Position numbers and translations under genes: made by a program. From JAIVJG01 sp964236735 (GTDB lineage: Bacteria > Acidobacteriota > Blastocatellia > Pyrinomonadales > Pyrinomonadaceae), in assembly GCA_964236735.1 (NCBI GenBank), contig CAXSFM010000007.1:1-64000 (forward strand): a DNA stretch of 64,000 nucleotides, read 5' to 3'. The notes under the pieces are model-generated. The model had not been told where the DNA came from. It saw nothing but the letters and a program-made list of their open reading frames with translations, and searched no databases. Shown piece by piece: positions 37,531-46,900 of the stretch; within the stretch, counting starts at the first letter, position 1, and every line of letters starts with the position of its first letter.

Positions 37531-38451
37531 ATGTCAATCATTCTGTCGGTAATAACTTGCTCACACAATCCACGTGCTGAATACCTGAGCCGGGTTCTAA
37601 CAGGGTTGAAAGACCAATCTCTGAGCAGGGATCAATGGGAATTCATACTGATTGACAACTCATGTGATGAGCCGCTTGCATCACGTATTGATCTAATGTG
37701 GCATCAGAACGCGCGCCACGTGAGGGAAGATAAACTCGGACTTACTCACGCCAGACTGCGCGGTATACATGAAGCATGTGGAGAGGTATTAGTCTTTGTT
37801 GATGATGATAATGTTCTCGACCCTGATTATTTACAGAACGTCGTCAAAATATCAAAAGAGTTTCCTTTGATAGGCGCTTGGAGCGGGCAGACGCGTCCGG
37901 ATTTTGAAACTACTCCCCCGGAATGGACCAGACCCTATTGGGGCAACCTTGTTATCAGAAGCCTTGAGCGCGATGTTTGGTCTAACCTTCCCAATCTCCC
38001 TGAGACTATGCCCTGCGGTGCGGGATTATGTGTAAGGAGTAATGTGGCCGCATACTACGTTTACTTGCATGCAAGCGGGCAACGAAAGGTGATTCTTGAT
38101 CGAGTGGGGAAATCATTAATTTCAGCTGGGGACAATGACTTGGCTGCTTGCGCTTGCGATGTTGGGATGGGCGTAGGGGTTTTTACGGCACAGAAGTTGG
38201 AACATCTCATTTCTGCCGCGAGACTGGAGGAAGAATATCTTTTAAGATTGACTGAAGGCATCGCTTACTCAGGAATTGTATTCAGGTCTTTTAGAGCAGC
38301 TGTCGGGCCTTACCCAAGATGGAAAACTAAAATAGCAGATGCTCTTAGAATGTCATTAATGGATCAGCAACGACGCAAATTCTTTCAAGCATCTAGAAGA
38401 GGTGAAAGACAGGCGTACCTTTTCCTATCAACTATAGATAACGGACAATAA
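37531..38451 (+). CDS. Glycosyltransferase family 2
   Basis: 306 residues. GT-A fold signature: SVITCSHNPRAEYLSRVLTGL at the N-terminus, EFILIDNSCDEP, and EVLVFVDDDNVLDPDYL near residue 90 with the metal-binding DDD. The second half (MPCGAGLCVRSNVA and GDNDLAACACDVG) matches the acceptor side of inverting GT2 enzymes. The transferred sugar is unknown. Confidence 0.88.
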   Translation: MSIILSVITCSHNPRAEYLSRVLTGLKDQSLSRDQWEFILIDNSCDEPLASRIDLMWHQNARHVREDKLGLTHARLRGIHEACGEVLVFVDDDNVLDPDYLQNVVKISKEFPLIGAWSGQTRPDFETTPPEWTRPYWGNLVIRSLERDVWSNLPNLPETMPCGAGLCVRSNVAAYYVYLHASGQRKVILDRVGKSLISAGDNDLAACACDVGMGVGVFTAQKLEHLISAARLEEEYLLRLTEGIAYSGIVFRSFRAAVGPYPRWKTKIADALRMSLMDQQRRKFFQASRRGERQAYLFLSTIDNGQ

Positions 38452-38479
38452 AGACCTATGACGCTTTAAAGATCGGGTA

Positions 38480-39262
38480 ATGCTAAAACTCATAGCTAGA
38501 ACGTTAATTCCACTAAGATGGCATTGGTCACGCTCCTGCCCACGCTATCTGACTAATTTAGTTTTAAATCGGACTAAAATGCAGGTTTATGATGGTCCCT
38601 TCAAAGACCTTAAATACATCGACCATTCTCTGGCAAGTGTATATATACCAAAACTTTTAGGGATATATGAAAATGAATTGCATTCATATATTGAAAAAGC
38701 ATGCGATATTGACTTTGATAGCGTGATTGATATCGGAGCCGCCGAAGGCTATTACGCTGTTGGAATGGCATTGCGTCTTAAGAAAGCAATCGTTACAGCA
38801 TTCGAGATAGAGGAAGAAGGACAGAAGGCTATAGCAGAACTTGCCGGGTTAAATGGATTGTTGGGCAGTATGAATATTTTAGGTAGATGCGAGTTAATGG
38901 ACTTGAAAACATCTTTGAGAGAGAGCGGAAGGACGCTCATTATATGTGATGTTGAGGGATACGAAGAGACTCTTCTTGATATTGAAAAAATACCGGCATT
39001 GAAGGATGCTTATATCCTCGTTGAGCTTCACGACTTTGTGAAGAGAGACCTCTCACAGATAATTAGAGAACGTTTTCAATCAAGTCATCGAATAGAGCAT
39101 ATTTGGCAAACCGAGCGTTCTTTAAACGACTTTCCATTCAAAACTATCAGAACTCGGATAATCCCGAAAGCATACATTGAAAACGAATTGTCTGAATTTC
39201 GCCCCGAACGTATGTCTTGGTTTTGGATGGAACCTATGCAAGAACAATCTTCACGGGTGTAG
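38480..39262 (+). CDS. FkbM-like SAM-dependent methyltransferase
   Basis: 260 residues. SAM loop VIDIGAAEGYYAVGMALRLK near residue 78, VTAFEIEEEGQKAIAELA after it, and LIICDVEGYEETLLDI, close to the D-x-E-G-x-E motif of FkbM enzymes, followed by YILVELHDFV. A remote but consistent match. AT-rich codon use like its neighbours. Probably glycan O-methylation. Confidence 0.7.
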   Translation: MLKLIARTLIPLRWHWSRSCPRYLTNLVLNRTKMQVYDGPFKDLKYIDHSLASVYIPKLLGIYENELHSYIEKACDIDFDSVIDIGAAEGYYAVGMALRLKKAIVTAFEIEEEGQKAIAELAGLNGLLGSMNILGRCELMDLKTSLRESGRTLIICDVEGYEETLLDIEKIPALKDAYILVELHDFVKRDLSQIIRERFQSSHRIEHIWQTERSLNDFPFKTIRTRIIPKAYIENELSEFRPERMSWFWMEPMQEQSSRV

Positions 39263-39290
39263 CCCAATGTCAAAGTGCTGCTCGGACTTA

Positions 39291-39296
39291 AGGAGG
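39291..39296 (+). promoter_or_regulatory. Consensus ribosome binding site selecting a TTG start
   Basis: AGGAGG lies 9 bases before the TTG at 39306, which is in frame with the next methyltransferase gene. The only in-frame ATG (39267), 5 bases after the previous stop, lacks such a site, so the TTG is the better start. Confidence 0.55.
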
Positions 39297-39305
39297 CAAG
39301 AGACT

Positions 39306-40115
39306 TTGAAATCCCGCTTAACTTCTCTTTATCATCAGAGCGTAATCTCCTTGAAGCAGATATTCTATCAAGACCGCGGAGAGCCTGTAGATTACGGCGA
39401 GCATAAATTGCGTTATATTCCGGGTACGAGACCAGTCCGGCTAAAATATATTGATTCTAAAATTGGCACGGTTCGCAATGATGCGAAGCAGACAAAATAT
39501 TTTCTCGACAATGTTAAGCCCGGAGAGTTCGTTCTCGATATCGGCGGCAATGTAGGGCAGTACGCTGTTTTCTTTGCGTCTCTAGTAAGGCCTAGTGGTA
39601 AGGTAATTACGTTTGAACCTGACGAAACTTCCAGAGAAGTGATGAAGCGCAATCTAGCTCTGAATGGATTTTCAAATCGAGTTATCGTGGAAGACTTAGC
39701 GCTCTTTGATAAAGCAGGGACATGTGAGTTTTTTTCAAAGGGTGGAGGCGATGCTACAGCTTCTCTCGCCAGATCGGGGCTTGGAACAGATATTTCAAAA
39801 ACTCAACTCTTAACGCAGAATGTCCGGACGGAGCGGCTTGATGATTACCTGTTAGCCAAGAGGCTAGATAACCCCAACTGGATTAAACTAGATACAGAAG
39901 GGGCGGAGATTAACATCTTGCGTGGAGGCTTGAATACCTTGAAGTCTGATACGAAAATTATATGTGAGTTGCATCCATATGCTTGGGAAGAATTCGGTAC
40001 CACTTATGAGGAGTTATTAGATATCGTGAAAAACTGTGGGAGATCAATACGCTATCTTGATGACTTGTTGAAAATTGAGGACGGAGCATATTACGGGGCA
40101 ACGATCATTTCTTAA
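39306..40115 (+). CDS. FkbM-family methyltransferase
   Basis: 269 residues from TTG at 39306 (or 282 from ATG at 39267). SAM loop FVLDIGGNVGQYAVFFASLV near residue 75, then VITFEPDETSREVMKRNL, NRVIVEDLALFDKAGTCEF, and NWIKLDTEGAEINILRG, the family's D-x-E-G-x-E motif. A textbook FkbM protein, probably methylating a sugar of the exported glycan. Confidence 0.88.
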   Translation: MKSRLTSLYHQSVISLKQIFYQDRGEPVDYGEHKLRYIPGTRPVRLKYIDSKIGTVRNDAKQTKYFLDNVKPGEFVLDIGGNVGQYAVFFASLVRPSGKVITFEPDETSREVMKRNLALNGFSNRVIVEDLALFDKAGTCEFFSKGGGDATASLARSGLGTDISKTQLLTQNVRTERLDDYLLAKRLDNPNWIKLDTEGAEINILRGGLNTLKSDTKIICELHPYAWEEFGTTYEELLDIVKNCGRSIRYLDDLLKIEDGAYYGATIIS

Positions 40116-40165
40116 AAACAGCCATCGATGTTCTACGTCGTAACTGAAGTTGAAAATTAATAGCC

Positions 40166-41320
40166 TTGAACGAAAGAACGCCAGTTCGTTTGTTGCATAT
40201 CGTTGAGAATCTCAACACAGGAGCTGTAGAAAATTGGTTGGTCAGGATGTTCTACGAGGCCTCGCGGCAAAGGCGGGAATTTGAGTGGACTTTTTTCTGC
40301 GCCTTAGGAAGGCCGGGGCGTCTTGATGACGCCGTGCGTGAGTTTGGTGGAAAGATAATCTATTCGCCTCATCCTATAGCTCAAAAACGTCCTTTTTTTC
40401 GATATCTACGAAGTGTAATGAAGGAGGGCGACTATGACATACTTCATTCCCACCACGACTTTATCAGCGCTATCTATCTATGTGCAGCACATGGTATCTC
40501 TTTTCGCAAAAGAATCGTTCATGTGCACAACACCGACGAGAGTATTCTGACGCCAAGCTTGGTGAAACAGTCTCTCTTGAAAGAGCCTATGAGGCGGATT
40601 TGTCTCAGGCTTGCTGATAATATTGTCGGAATCTCAGAAAATACCCTCCACACTTTCCTACGCAATAGGGAACTGAAGCCCGGACGCGATTCGGTTCTTT
40701 ATTATGGAATCGACACTTCGGCATTCCATCAAAGCGCCCTTGACCCGAAGCAATTCCGTTCCAGTCTTGGTTTCTCAGCCGATGCAAAGATACTGTTGTT
40801 TACTGGGCGCATGGTTACTCTGAAAAATCCATGCTATCTGATAGAGGTACTTGCAGCCGTAAGCAGGAAAGATCCGAATGTCGTCGCAGTATTTGCAGGT
40901 GCCGGTGAATTGGAATCAATTGTCATTGAAATGGCGAAAGCAAAAGGCCTGGAGGATAAGGTTCGCGTGCTCGGATGGCGGGATGACACCGCAGCGCTAA
41001 TGCAGGCTTGCGATATTTTCGTTTTCCCGCGTCTAGAAGAACCTAAGGAAGGGTTAGGATTAGTTATAGTTGAAGCACAGGCCGCAGGTCTTCCAGTACT
41101 CGCCTCTTACAGTTTGGCGGAAGATGTATTCATAATTCCCGAACTGTTCGAGATGATTCCTTTATCCTCTGGCCCACAAATGTGGGCTGATGTTCTTTTG
41201 CAGATGCTATCGAAGAAATATCCTCCGCGCGACGAATGTTTGAAGAGAATAGAGAATTCAGTCTTTTCTCTTGGCCGCGGCGTGGAAAATCTGATGTCTC
41301 TTTATAGTGCCTCTGCTTAA
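40166..41320 (+). CDS. Glycosyltransferase, GT4 family
   Basis: 384 residues from TTG. N-terminal acceptor domain (LLHIVENLNTGAVENWLVRMF), middle ILHSHHDFIS and IVHVHNTDES, then donor domain ILLFTGRMVTLKNPCYLIEVL and EEPKEGLGLVIVEAQAAGLPVLAS, with the E-x7-E-like motif. It resembles the capsular GTs at 42346-43668 in several strings (HVHN, EAQAAGL, NSVFS), so the two are probably paralogues. Confidence 0.88.
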   Translation: MNERTPVRLLHIVENLNTGAVENWLVRMFYEASRQRREFEWTFFCALGRPGRLDDAVREFGGKIIYSPHPIAQKRPFFRYLRSVMKEGDYDILHSHHDFISAIYLCAAHGISFRKRIVHVHNTDESILTPSLVKQSLLKEPMRRICLRLADNIVGISENTLHTFLRNRELKPGRDSVLYYGIDTSAFHQSALDPKQFRSSLGFSADAKILLFTGRMVTLKNPCYLIEVLAAVSRKDPNVVAVFAGAGELESIVIEMAKAKGLEDKVRVLGWRDDTAALMQACDIFVFPRLEEPKEGLGLVIVEAQAAGLPVLASYSLAEDVFIIPELFEMIPLSSGPQMWADVLLQMLSKKYPPRDECLKRIENSVFSLGRGVENLMSLYSASA

Positions 41321-41366
41321 GCCGCTGACCCATCCTAGAACGAACTCAGGGATTCCCGGTAATTTA

Positions 41367-42296
41367 ATGCCAATTGAAGCGATATTCATTGCTACGCACA
41401 AATATGACTTGCGACTGACGAAGATCTGCGTGGCAAGCATTCGATACTGGTATCCACAAATTCCTATCTACCTTATCAAAGACTATTTCAACGGAGAGTT
41501 TTCCACACGCCAGATTGAGGAGCATTGGGGCGTGAAAGTATATAAGACGGATAAGAAAAAATTTGGGTGGGGACTCTCAAAACTAGAACCGTTTTTCTCG
41601 GAACAGGGGATGCGCTTTCTAGTTCTGGACTCGGATATTGTTTTCGTTGGCAGAGTGCTTGATAAGTTAGAGGAGCGCAATGAAGATTTTGTCGTTCAAT
41701 ACGAGGATCAGTCCGCGCAACGCATTAACGAAATTTACTTTTCCCTCAACGCCCTGAATCGGTTTGATCCAGACTTCAAGTTTCCTAATTACACTTTCAA
41801 CACCGGGCAGATCGTCGCTACTGGGGGCATACTCAAAAGAGAGGACTTCACATCGCTAATCGATTGGAACAATTGTCCGCCTATACTGATGCACCCTCAA
41901 GTCTTTAAAAACGGCGACCAGGGGGCGCTCAACTACGTTCTAATGAGTAAAGAGCAGCGCGGCGCGCTCACGATTTCGAGAATCCCTTTTATGAAGTGGG
42001 GAGTGGGGGAGATCAGTCAATTCGATTTGAAAAGTATTGCCAACAACTCCCCTTATCCTTACCTGATCCACTGGGCCGGTCTAAAAAAGAACCGTATTAA
42101 AGAGATGCTTCGCGCAGATATTCTCCTCTTTTTTGAGGACTATTATTATTCGCGCTTGCCGTTGGGATCCTTCCGCCAAAACGCTGATATTGCTATAGGA
42201 TCTCTGCAGGCTGTCTATCAAAGGCAGTTAAGAAGAGTAAAGAGGTTTACAGAAAGATTAACCTCTGCGGATAAGGGGCGAGAAGCTAGAAGTTAG
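41367..42296 (+). CDS. Putative GT-A-fold glycosyltransferase
   Basis: 309 residues from MPIEAIFIATHKYD; an earlier in-frame start overlaps the preceding gene and is less likely. ATHKYDLRLTKICVASIRYW resembles the first strand/helix of GT-A enzymes, and FLVLDSDIVFVG near residue 94 gives a D-x-D metal site. Later strings (NTGQIVATGGILKRED, GDQGALNYVL) fit GT8-like enzymes. I could not place it in a named family with confidence. Confidence 0.65.
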   Translation: MPIEAIFIATHKYDLRLTKICVASIRYWYPQIPIYLIKDYFNGEFSTRQIEEHWGVKVYKTDKKKFGWGLSKLEPFFSEQGMRFLVLDSDIVFVGRVLDKLEERNEDFVVQYEDQSAQRINEIYFSLNALNRFDPDFKFPNYTFNTGQIVATGGILKREDFTSLIDWNNCPPILMHPQVFKNGDQGALNYVLMSKEQRGALTISRIPFMKWGVGEISQFDLKSIANNSPYPYLIHWAGLKKNRIKEMLRADILLFFEDYYYSRLPLGSFRQNADIAIGSLQAVYQRQLRRVKRFTERLTSADKGREARS

Positions 42297-42345
42297 CGAT
42301 TGTACGGCTGATAATGTTTACTCTATTGTTTGATAGTAACTGCTG

Positions 42346-43668
42346 ATGGTAGTAAAAACTCTATCCTCTAGCGGTAAACAAACGCAATCGGGTTTTATGC
42401 AAGTTGAGGAAAGCGACGGCTTGGACTTGAAACCTGAGTTGCGAGTCCTACAGGTGTTTACATCTCTAGGGGTCGGAGGGGCGGAAACTTGGTTAATATC
42501 ACTTCTTCGATACTTCAAAGGTGCCGAAAGAGAACTATCCTACAAATTAAAGTTCGATATTTGCCTCACGGGCGGCTATCCGGAATTCTTTGATGAAGAG
42601 GCCAAAACACTGGGGGCACGTCTTCACTACTTACCTTATTCGCGTAAGCGCCTGAAATCCTTCAGACGAGAGTTCCGTAGACTCTTGGAAAAAGGCCAAT
42701 ATCACGCCATTCATGATCATCAAGACTACACGGCTGGCATTCATTTCTTCATGGGGGCCAACAAATTGCCTCCTGTGCGTATAGCTCACGTGCATAATCC
42801 GAAATTCCAGATAGTAGAGCAGAGCGCAACTTTACAACGACGTTGGATCGAGAGGGTCAGTAAACGTTTTCTGGCTAAATATGCGACCCACATAATGGGT
42901 ACTTCAAGAGAGATGCTATCGGTCTATGGTTTCAACGAACGGATGTTTAAGCATCTCGATCTAGGCGCGGCCTACTGCGGCTTTGAGGTAGAGGATTTTG
43001 CTGGTGACTCAAGTAATCTGCATGCTGATGTATGCCGAGAATTTGGATGGGATGACAACGCTAAAATTCTTCTCTTTGTGGGGCGACTCGGATCGGATGA
43101 ACATCATGAATTAGGGTTGGTTAAGAATCAGAAAAATCCAACATACGCTCTGGAAGTTGCGAGGGAATGTATTAGTAAAGATTCCAATGTGCGCTTGCTG
43201 ATGGTCGGAGCCGGAGATAGAAGGCGCAGAGAGCTAACGGAAATAGTCAATTCGTGGGGACTAGATAAACAGATACGATTGGTAGGCGCGCGCTCAGATA
43301 TAGCACGCCTAATGTCAGGCGCGGACTTGCTCCTTTTTCCATCAATCGCAGAAGGGTTGGGTATGGTTGCTGTTGAAGCACAGGCTGCGGGATTAAGAGT
43401 GCTTGCGTCAGCCGCGACGCCTCGAGAATGTGCTGTTATTCCAGACATGGTCTGCTTTAAACCTCTCTCAGATGGAGTTGCTAAATGGTCGGATGAGGCA
43501 TTGAGCCTTTTATCCCTAAGTCGTCCAAATTCTATAAATTGCAATGCAGCGGTCAAGAACTCAGTCTTCTCTATTGAGAATTCTGCAAAAAAATTGATGG
43601 AACTATATAAAGTTGGAGTTCACTTAACCAAGGGAGCTGATCCCAAAGATCAAACACTGATTTCATAG
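42346..43668 (+). CDS. Glycosyltransferase, GT4 family
   Basis: 440 residues. VLQVFTSLGVGGAETWLISLL is the classic glycine-rich opening of GT4 enzymes. HDHQDYTAGI and AHVHNPKF in the first half; ILLFVGRLGSDEH, VGARSDIARLMSGADLLLFPSIAEGLGMVAVEAQAAGL in the second (donor-binding acidic motif). Close in layout to the gene at 40166-41320. An internal ATG at 42397 is an alternative start. Confidence 0.88.
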   Translation: MVVKTLSSSGKQTQSGFMQVEESDGLDLKPELRVLQVFTSLGVGGAETWLISLLRYFKGAERELSYKLKFDICLTGGYPEFFDEEAKTLGARLHYLPYSRKRLKSFRREFRRLLEKGQYHAIHDHQDYTAGIHFFMGANKLPPVRIAHVHNPKFQIVEQSATLQRRWIERVSKRFLAKYATHIMGTSREMLSVYGFNERMFKHLDLGAAYCGFEVEDFAGDSSNLHADVCREFGWDDNAKILLFVGRLGSDEHHELGLVKNQKNPTYALEVARECISKDSNVRLLMVGAGDRRRRELTEIVNSWGLDKQIRLVGARSDIARLMSGADLLLFPSIAEGLGMVAVEAQAAGLRVLASAATPRECAVIPDMVCFKPLSDGVAKWSDEALSLLSLSRPNSINCNAAVKNSVFSIENSAKKLMELYKVGVHLTKGADPKDQTLIS

Positions 43669-43745
43669 AAGGACAAGGATCTTTCTGCCGTTGATCTTGG
43701 ATTGTAGAGTTTATAACTCTCGCTACTGATAAATACATTCCTTCT

Positions 43746-44534
43746 ATGAGCTATCGTCGGCGTAATAAACAAGTAAACTATTCGGAAGAGTTTTATGATG
43801 GGCACAAGATAGACTCTCTATCATCTGCTGAGATTATTGTCCCCTGGCTCATTGAGCTTTTTAATCCGCAATCTATTGTTGATGTAGGGTGTGGAAGCGG
43901 AGTTTGGCTCTCCGTCTTCCAAAGAAGTGGTCTAAAAGATTTTCTCGGATTGGATGGCTCGTGGGTACAATCCGAGCAGCTTGAAATTCCTCCGGCCAAG
44001 TTTAGACAGGTAGAACTGGACAGACCATTCAATTTGGAGCAAAAGTTTGATCTTGTCGTCTCACTGGAGGTTGCAGAGCATTTGCCATCCCCGAGCGCCG
44101 AACAATTTGTTTCCTCATTAACAAAACTCGGCCCGGCAATCGTATTTTCTGCTGCAATTCCATATCAGGGCGGAACAGGGCATGTTAATGAGCGTTGGCC
44201 CTCTTATTGGATCAAGATGTTCAAAAAAGAGGGTTACTCGGTAGTTGATTGTTTACGCGGAAGATTTTGGTATGAGGAAAAAATCGCGCCTTGGTACATA
44301 CAGAACGTCTTTTTCTTCATTCATGAGGACTGTTTAGATTCATATCCAAGTGTGTCCGAGGCAGAACGAAAATATTCGATGAGTTGTAAGCCTTTAGTTC
44401 ATCCGAGACAATTCACACTTCGCGTGGAAGAGCTTTCAAACCCCCAAAATTATTCGCTTCGCAAAATCGCGCTGGCTGTTCCGAGTATAATGAAACGCTC
44501 ATTGACCACTAGGCTAAGTCGATACATGAAATAG
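43746..44534 (+). CDS. Class I SAM-dependent methyltransferase (Methyltransf_23 type)
   Basis: 262 residues. SAM loop SIVDVGCGSGVWLSVFQRSG near residue 42, then FLGLDGSWV, and KFDLVVSLEVAEHLPSPSAEQFVSSLTKLGPAIVFSAAIP for motifs IV-V (positions about 100-140). Matches the Methyltransf_23 enzymes common in glycan clusters. Three bases separate it from the next gene. Confidence 0.85.
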   Translation: MSYRRRNKQVNYSEEFYDGHKIDSLSSAEIIVPWLIELFNPQSIVDVGCGSGVWLSVFQRSGLKDFLGLDGSWVQSEQLEIPPAKFRQVELDRPFNLEQKFDLVVSLEVAEHLPSPSAEQFVSSLTKLGPAIVFSAAIPYQGGTGHVNERWPSYWIKMFKKEGYSVVDCLRGRFWYEEKIAPWYIQNVFFFIHEDCLDSYPSVSEAERKYSMSCKPLVHPRQFTLRVEELSNPQNYSLRKIALAVPSIMKRSLTTRLSRYMK

Positions 44535-44537
44535 GTC

Positions 44538-45707
44538 ATGGTACGAATAAATTACGTCACAAATATTGATCGGAATGAGATGAGTGGAGGATGGAGTGGT
44601 ATCAATGCAGCTATATACGAACATTTGCAGCGGCATTTTCAAGTGCGTTACATCGGTCCGATAAATTGCCCCATAGACTATCCAGCAAAGATTCTCTCAA
44701 AGTTGCGCCGCTTGAGCAGGGCACCCGGAAGTTTTCATTTCTACTCAGCTAGGCGCTTGAAGGCTATAGCTGCCGTTGTGGAAAGTCAGATTGATGAAAC
44801 CTTCGATTGTGACTTCTTTCATGGTCCAACTCCTTGGATACTTTATCAATCACGTCGGCCCTATTTTGTTTATACAGATACTTGTTTTGCGAATTACATA
44901 GATGTCTATCACAATCGACCCCTCTTCCATGAAAGAGATATAAAGAGAATCTGCGATGCTGAAGCTGATTTCTTGAAGCAAGCTTCTAGAGTCTTTTTCG
45001 GAACACAGTGGGCCTTGGATAAGGCGGTTGATGACTACGGGCTGCCTCTATCTAATTTGATGGTTGCAGGTGTAGGCGGACATATATCAATTCCTTCTGA
45101 AGATTGTTTTCAAGGTGCGAAGAATTTTCTATTCGTGGCGCACGATTTCGAGCAAAAAGGAGGGCGCATCTGTGCCGAATCTTTTAAATTGGTGCAGCGT
45201 TCCGTCCCTGACGCCCGACTTATTTTAGTCGGGGGCCCGCCACCACACGACGTGCTTAAAATCGACGGAGTCCATTACGCTGGATTCCTTCATAAGACCT
45301 CACCTGTTGATATGAATAAATTGCGAGCAATTTTCTCCGAGGCGTTCGCTTTGGTACATCCGACTTCTTCGGATATAAACCCGCTCGTAATAATCGAGTT
45401 AGGGTATTTCGGTTGCCCTGTAGTTGCGCCCAAAAGCTTTGGTATCCCCGAATTGATACGTGATGGAGAATCAGGATTTTTGATCGAGCCTCCTTTAACT
45501 GTCCCTGCCTTTGCCGAAAAAATGCTCGAAATGTGTATGAATCGGAAGAAGTATCACAGTATGCGCGAATCTGCGCGTACTTATACAACGTCACACCTTA
45601 CTTGGGAAAGAGTAGGAGAACGGATCTCATCAGAAGTGCTTCTGGCCTTAAGTCAGAAGGAACAATTGCACTACCAAAAAGAGTTGGTTGGCGCAGAAGT
45701 TGACTAG
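44538..45707 (+). CDS. Glycosyltransferase, GT4-like
   Basis: 389 residues. An atypical N-terminus (INYVTNIDRNEMSGGWSGIN), then NFLFVAHDFEQKGGRICAESF and ARLILVGGPPPHDV, then FALVHPTSSDINPLVIIELGYFGCPVVAPKSFGIPELIRDGESG, a well-formed donor-binding motif with conserved Glu residues. A retaining GT-B enzyme. Its sugar is unknown. Confidence 0.85.
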   Translation: MVRINYVTNIDRNEMSGGWSGINAAIYEHLQRHFQVRYIGPINCPIDYPAKILSKLRRLSRAPGSFHFYSARRLKAIAAVVESQIDETFDCDFFHGPTPWILYQSRRPYFVYTDTCFANYIDVYHNRPLFHERDIKRICDAEADFLKQASRVFFGTQWALDKAVDDYGLPLSNLMVAGVGGHISIPSEDCFQGAKNFLFVAHDFEQKGGRICAESFKLVQRSVPDARLILVGGPPPHDVLKIDGVHYAGFLHKTSPVDMNKLRAIFSEAFALVHPTSSDINPLVIIELGYFGCPVVAPKSFGIPELIRDGESGFLIEPPLTVPAFAEKMLEMCMNRKKYHSMRESARTYTTSHLTWERVGERISSEVLLALSQKEQLHYQKELVGAEVD

Positions 45708-45726
45708 CATGGAATAGCTTATCCCG

Positions 45727-46860
45727 ATGATAGAAACAGCGCTAGAGCCGAAAAATTATGCTGGGGCGCAAATGGCTGACGATAGTTGCAAGCGTTACAC
45801 AATCCTTGCGTTAGGATTTGCAAAGTGGTGGGGATCTGATGCGCGTGCTCTTGCACATGCGTTCAAGCACTTAGGCCATAATGTGCTGGATTCTGACGAA
45901 GAGGATTTCATTTCGTGGAAGTGGGAAGGTATAGCGCCGCGTGTAATCAGAAGACTGACGAAGGGTTTCCTAATTAAGGATTATAACGAGATCGTTTTAA
46001 GGCGTGCACACTCTTCCCATTACGATTTTATTCTGGTTTACAAAGGAAGGCAGCTCAAGTCTCAGACGCTCGATAATCTACGTGCGTTGGGGAAAAGTAT
46101 CTACAATTTCTATCCCGATGTGAGCTTTACCGATCATGGTGATCATATCCCCTCCGCGCTCCCAAAGTACGATTGTATTTTCACAACTAAGAGCTACCAC
46201 GGTGAGCGTGAGCAGCAGCAGTTCAAGATAAAAGAACTTCGTCATGTTCGTCACGGTTTTGATCCGGACGTTCATCGTCCAGTCCAACTCACACAACAAC
46301 TCGCTCAACATTATGGCTCCGACGTGAGCTTCGTAGGTTGCTGGTCTCCTGAGAAAGAAGAGACGATCCAATATATTGCTGAACGGTTAAAGGATAAGAA
46401 GATAAAGGTGTTCGGCATTGGCTGGAAGCGCGCTTCGTCAGAGTTTAAGAAGAAGCTGGGGTCCAACCTGTTGCCCGGGATCTTTGGTGATGAGCTTGCG
46501 CTTGTTTATCGTGCCTCTAAAGTCAATCTTGGACTGTTAAGTCGCGCGGGGAGCGACGTTACCCTCAAAGACGAGACGACAGCACGCACTTTCCAGATTC
46601 CAGCCACAAATTCTTTCATGCTTCATGAAGATACACCTGAAGTGAGAACGTTTTTTCATGCAGGCGAAGAAGTAATGCTGTTTAAAGATAAAATGGAATT
46701 AATGGAACGATTGGAAATGGCTTTGAATGATGACAATTTACGATTGAGAATTGCGGAGAACGGTTATAGGCGTTGCTGGAGAGAACCATACGACTATTCG
46801 GCTGCAGCACAAAATATAGTTAGCTACTTCGGTTCGGCGCAAGGTGCATTCTCTGAATAG
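45727..46860 (+). CDS. CgeB-like glycosyltransferase
   Basis: 377 residues. Opening ILALGFAKWWGSDARALAHAFKHLGHNV, a middle YDCIFTTKSYHGEREQQQFK, and the late LVYRASKVNLGLLSRAGSDVT followed by TARTFQIPATNSFMLHEDTPEV. This is the arrangement of Glyco_trans_1_2/CgeB-type transferases. Closely spaced with the genes on either side. Confidence 0.75.
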   Translation: MIETALEPKNYAGAQMADDSCKRYTILALGFAKWWGSDARALAHAFKHLGHNVLDSDEEDFISWKWEGIAPRVIRRLTKGFLIKDYNEIVLRRAHSSHYDFILVYKGRQLKSQTLDNLRALGKSIYNFYPDVSFTDHGDHIPSALPKYDCIFTTKSYHGEREQQQFKIKELRHVRHGFDPDVHRPVQLTQQLAQHYGSDVSFVGCWSPEKEETIQYIAERLKDKKIKVFGIGWKRASSEFKKKLGSNLLPGIFGDELALVYRASKVNLGLLSRAGSDVTLKDETTARTFQIPATNSFMLHEDTPEVRTFFHAGEEVMLFKDKMELMERLEMALNDDNLRLRIAENGYRRCWREPYDYSAAAQNIVSYFGSAQGAFSE

Positions 46861-46900
46861 TGAAAGGCTAGTTTAAGAACCTTTGAGCTGTTGAACGTTT

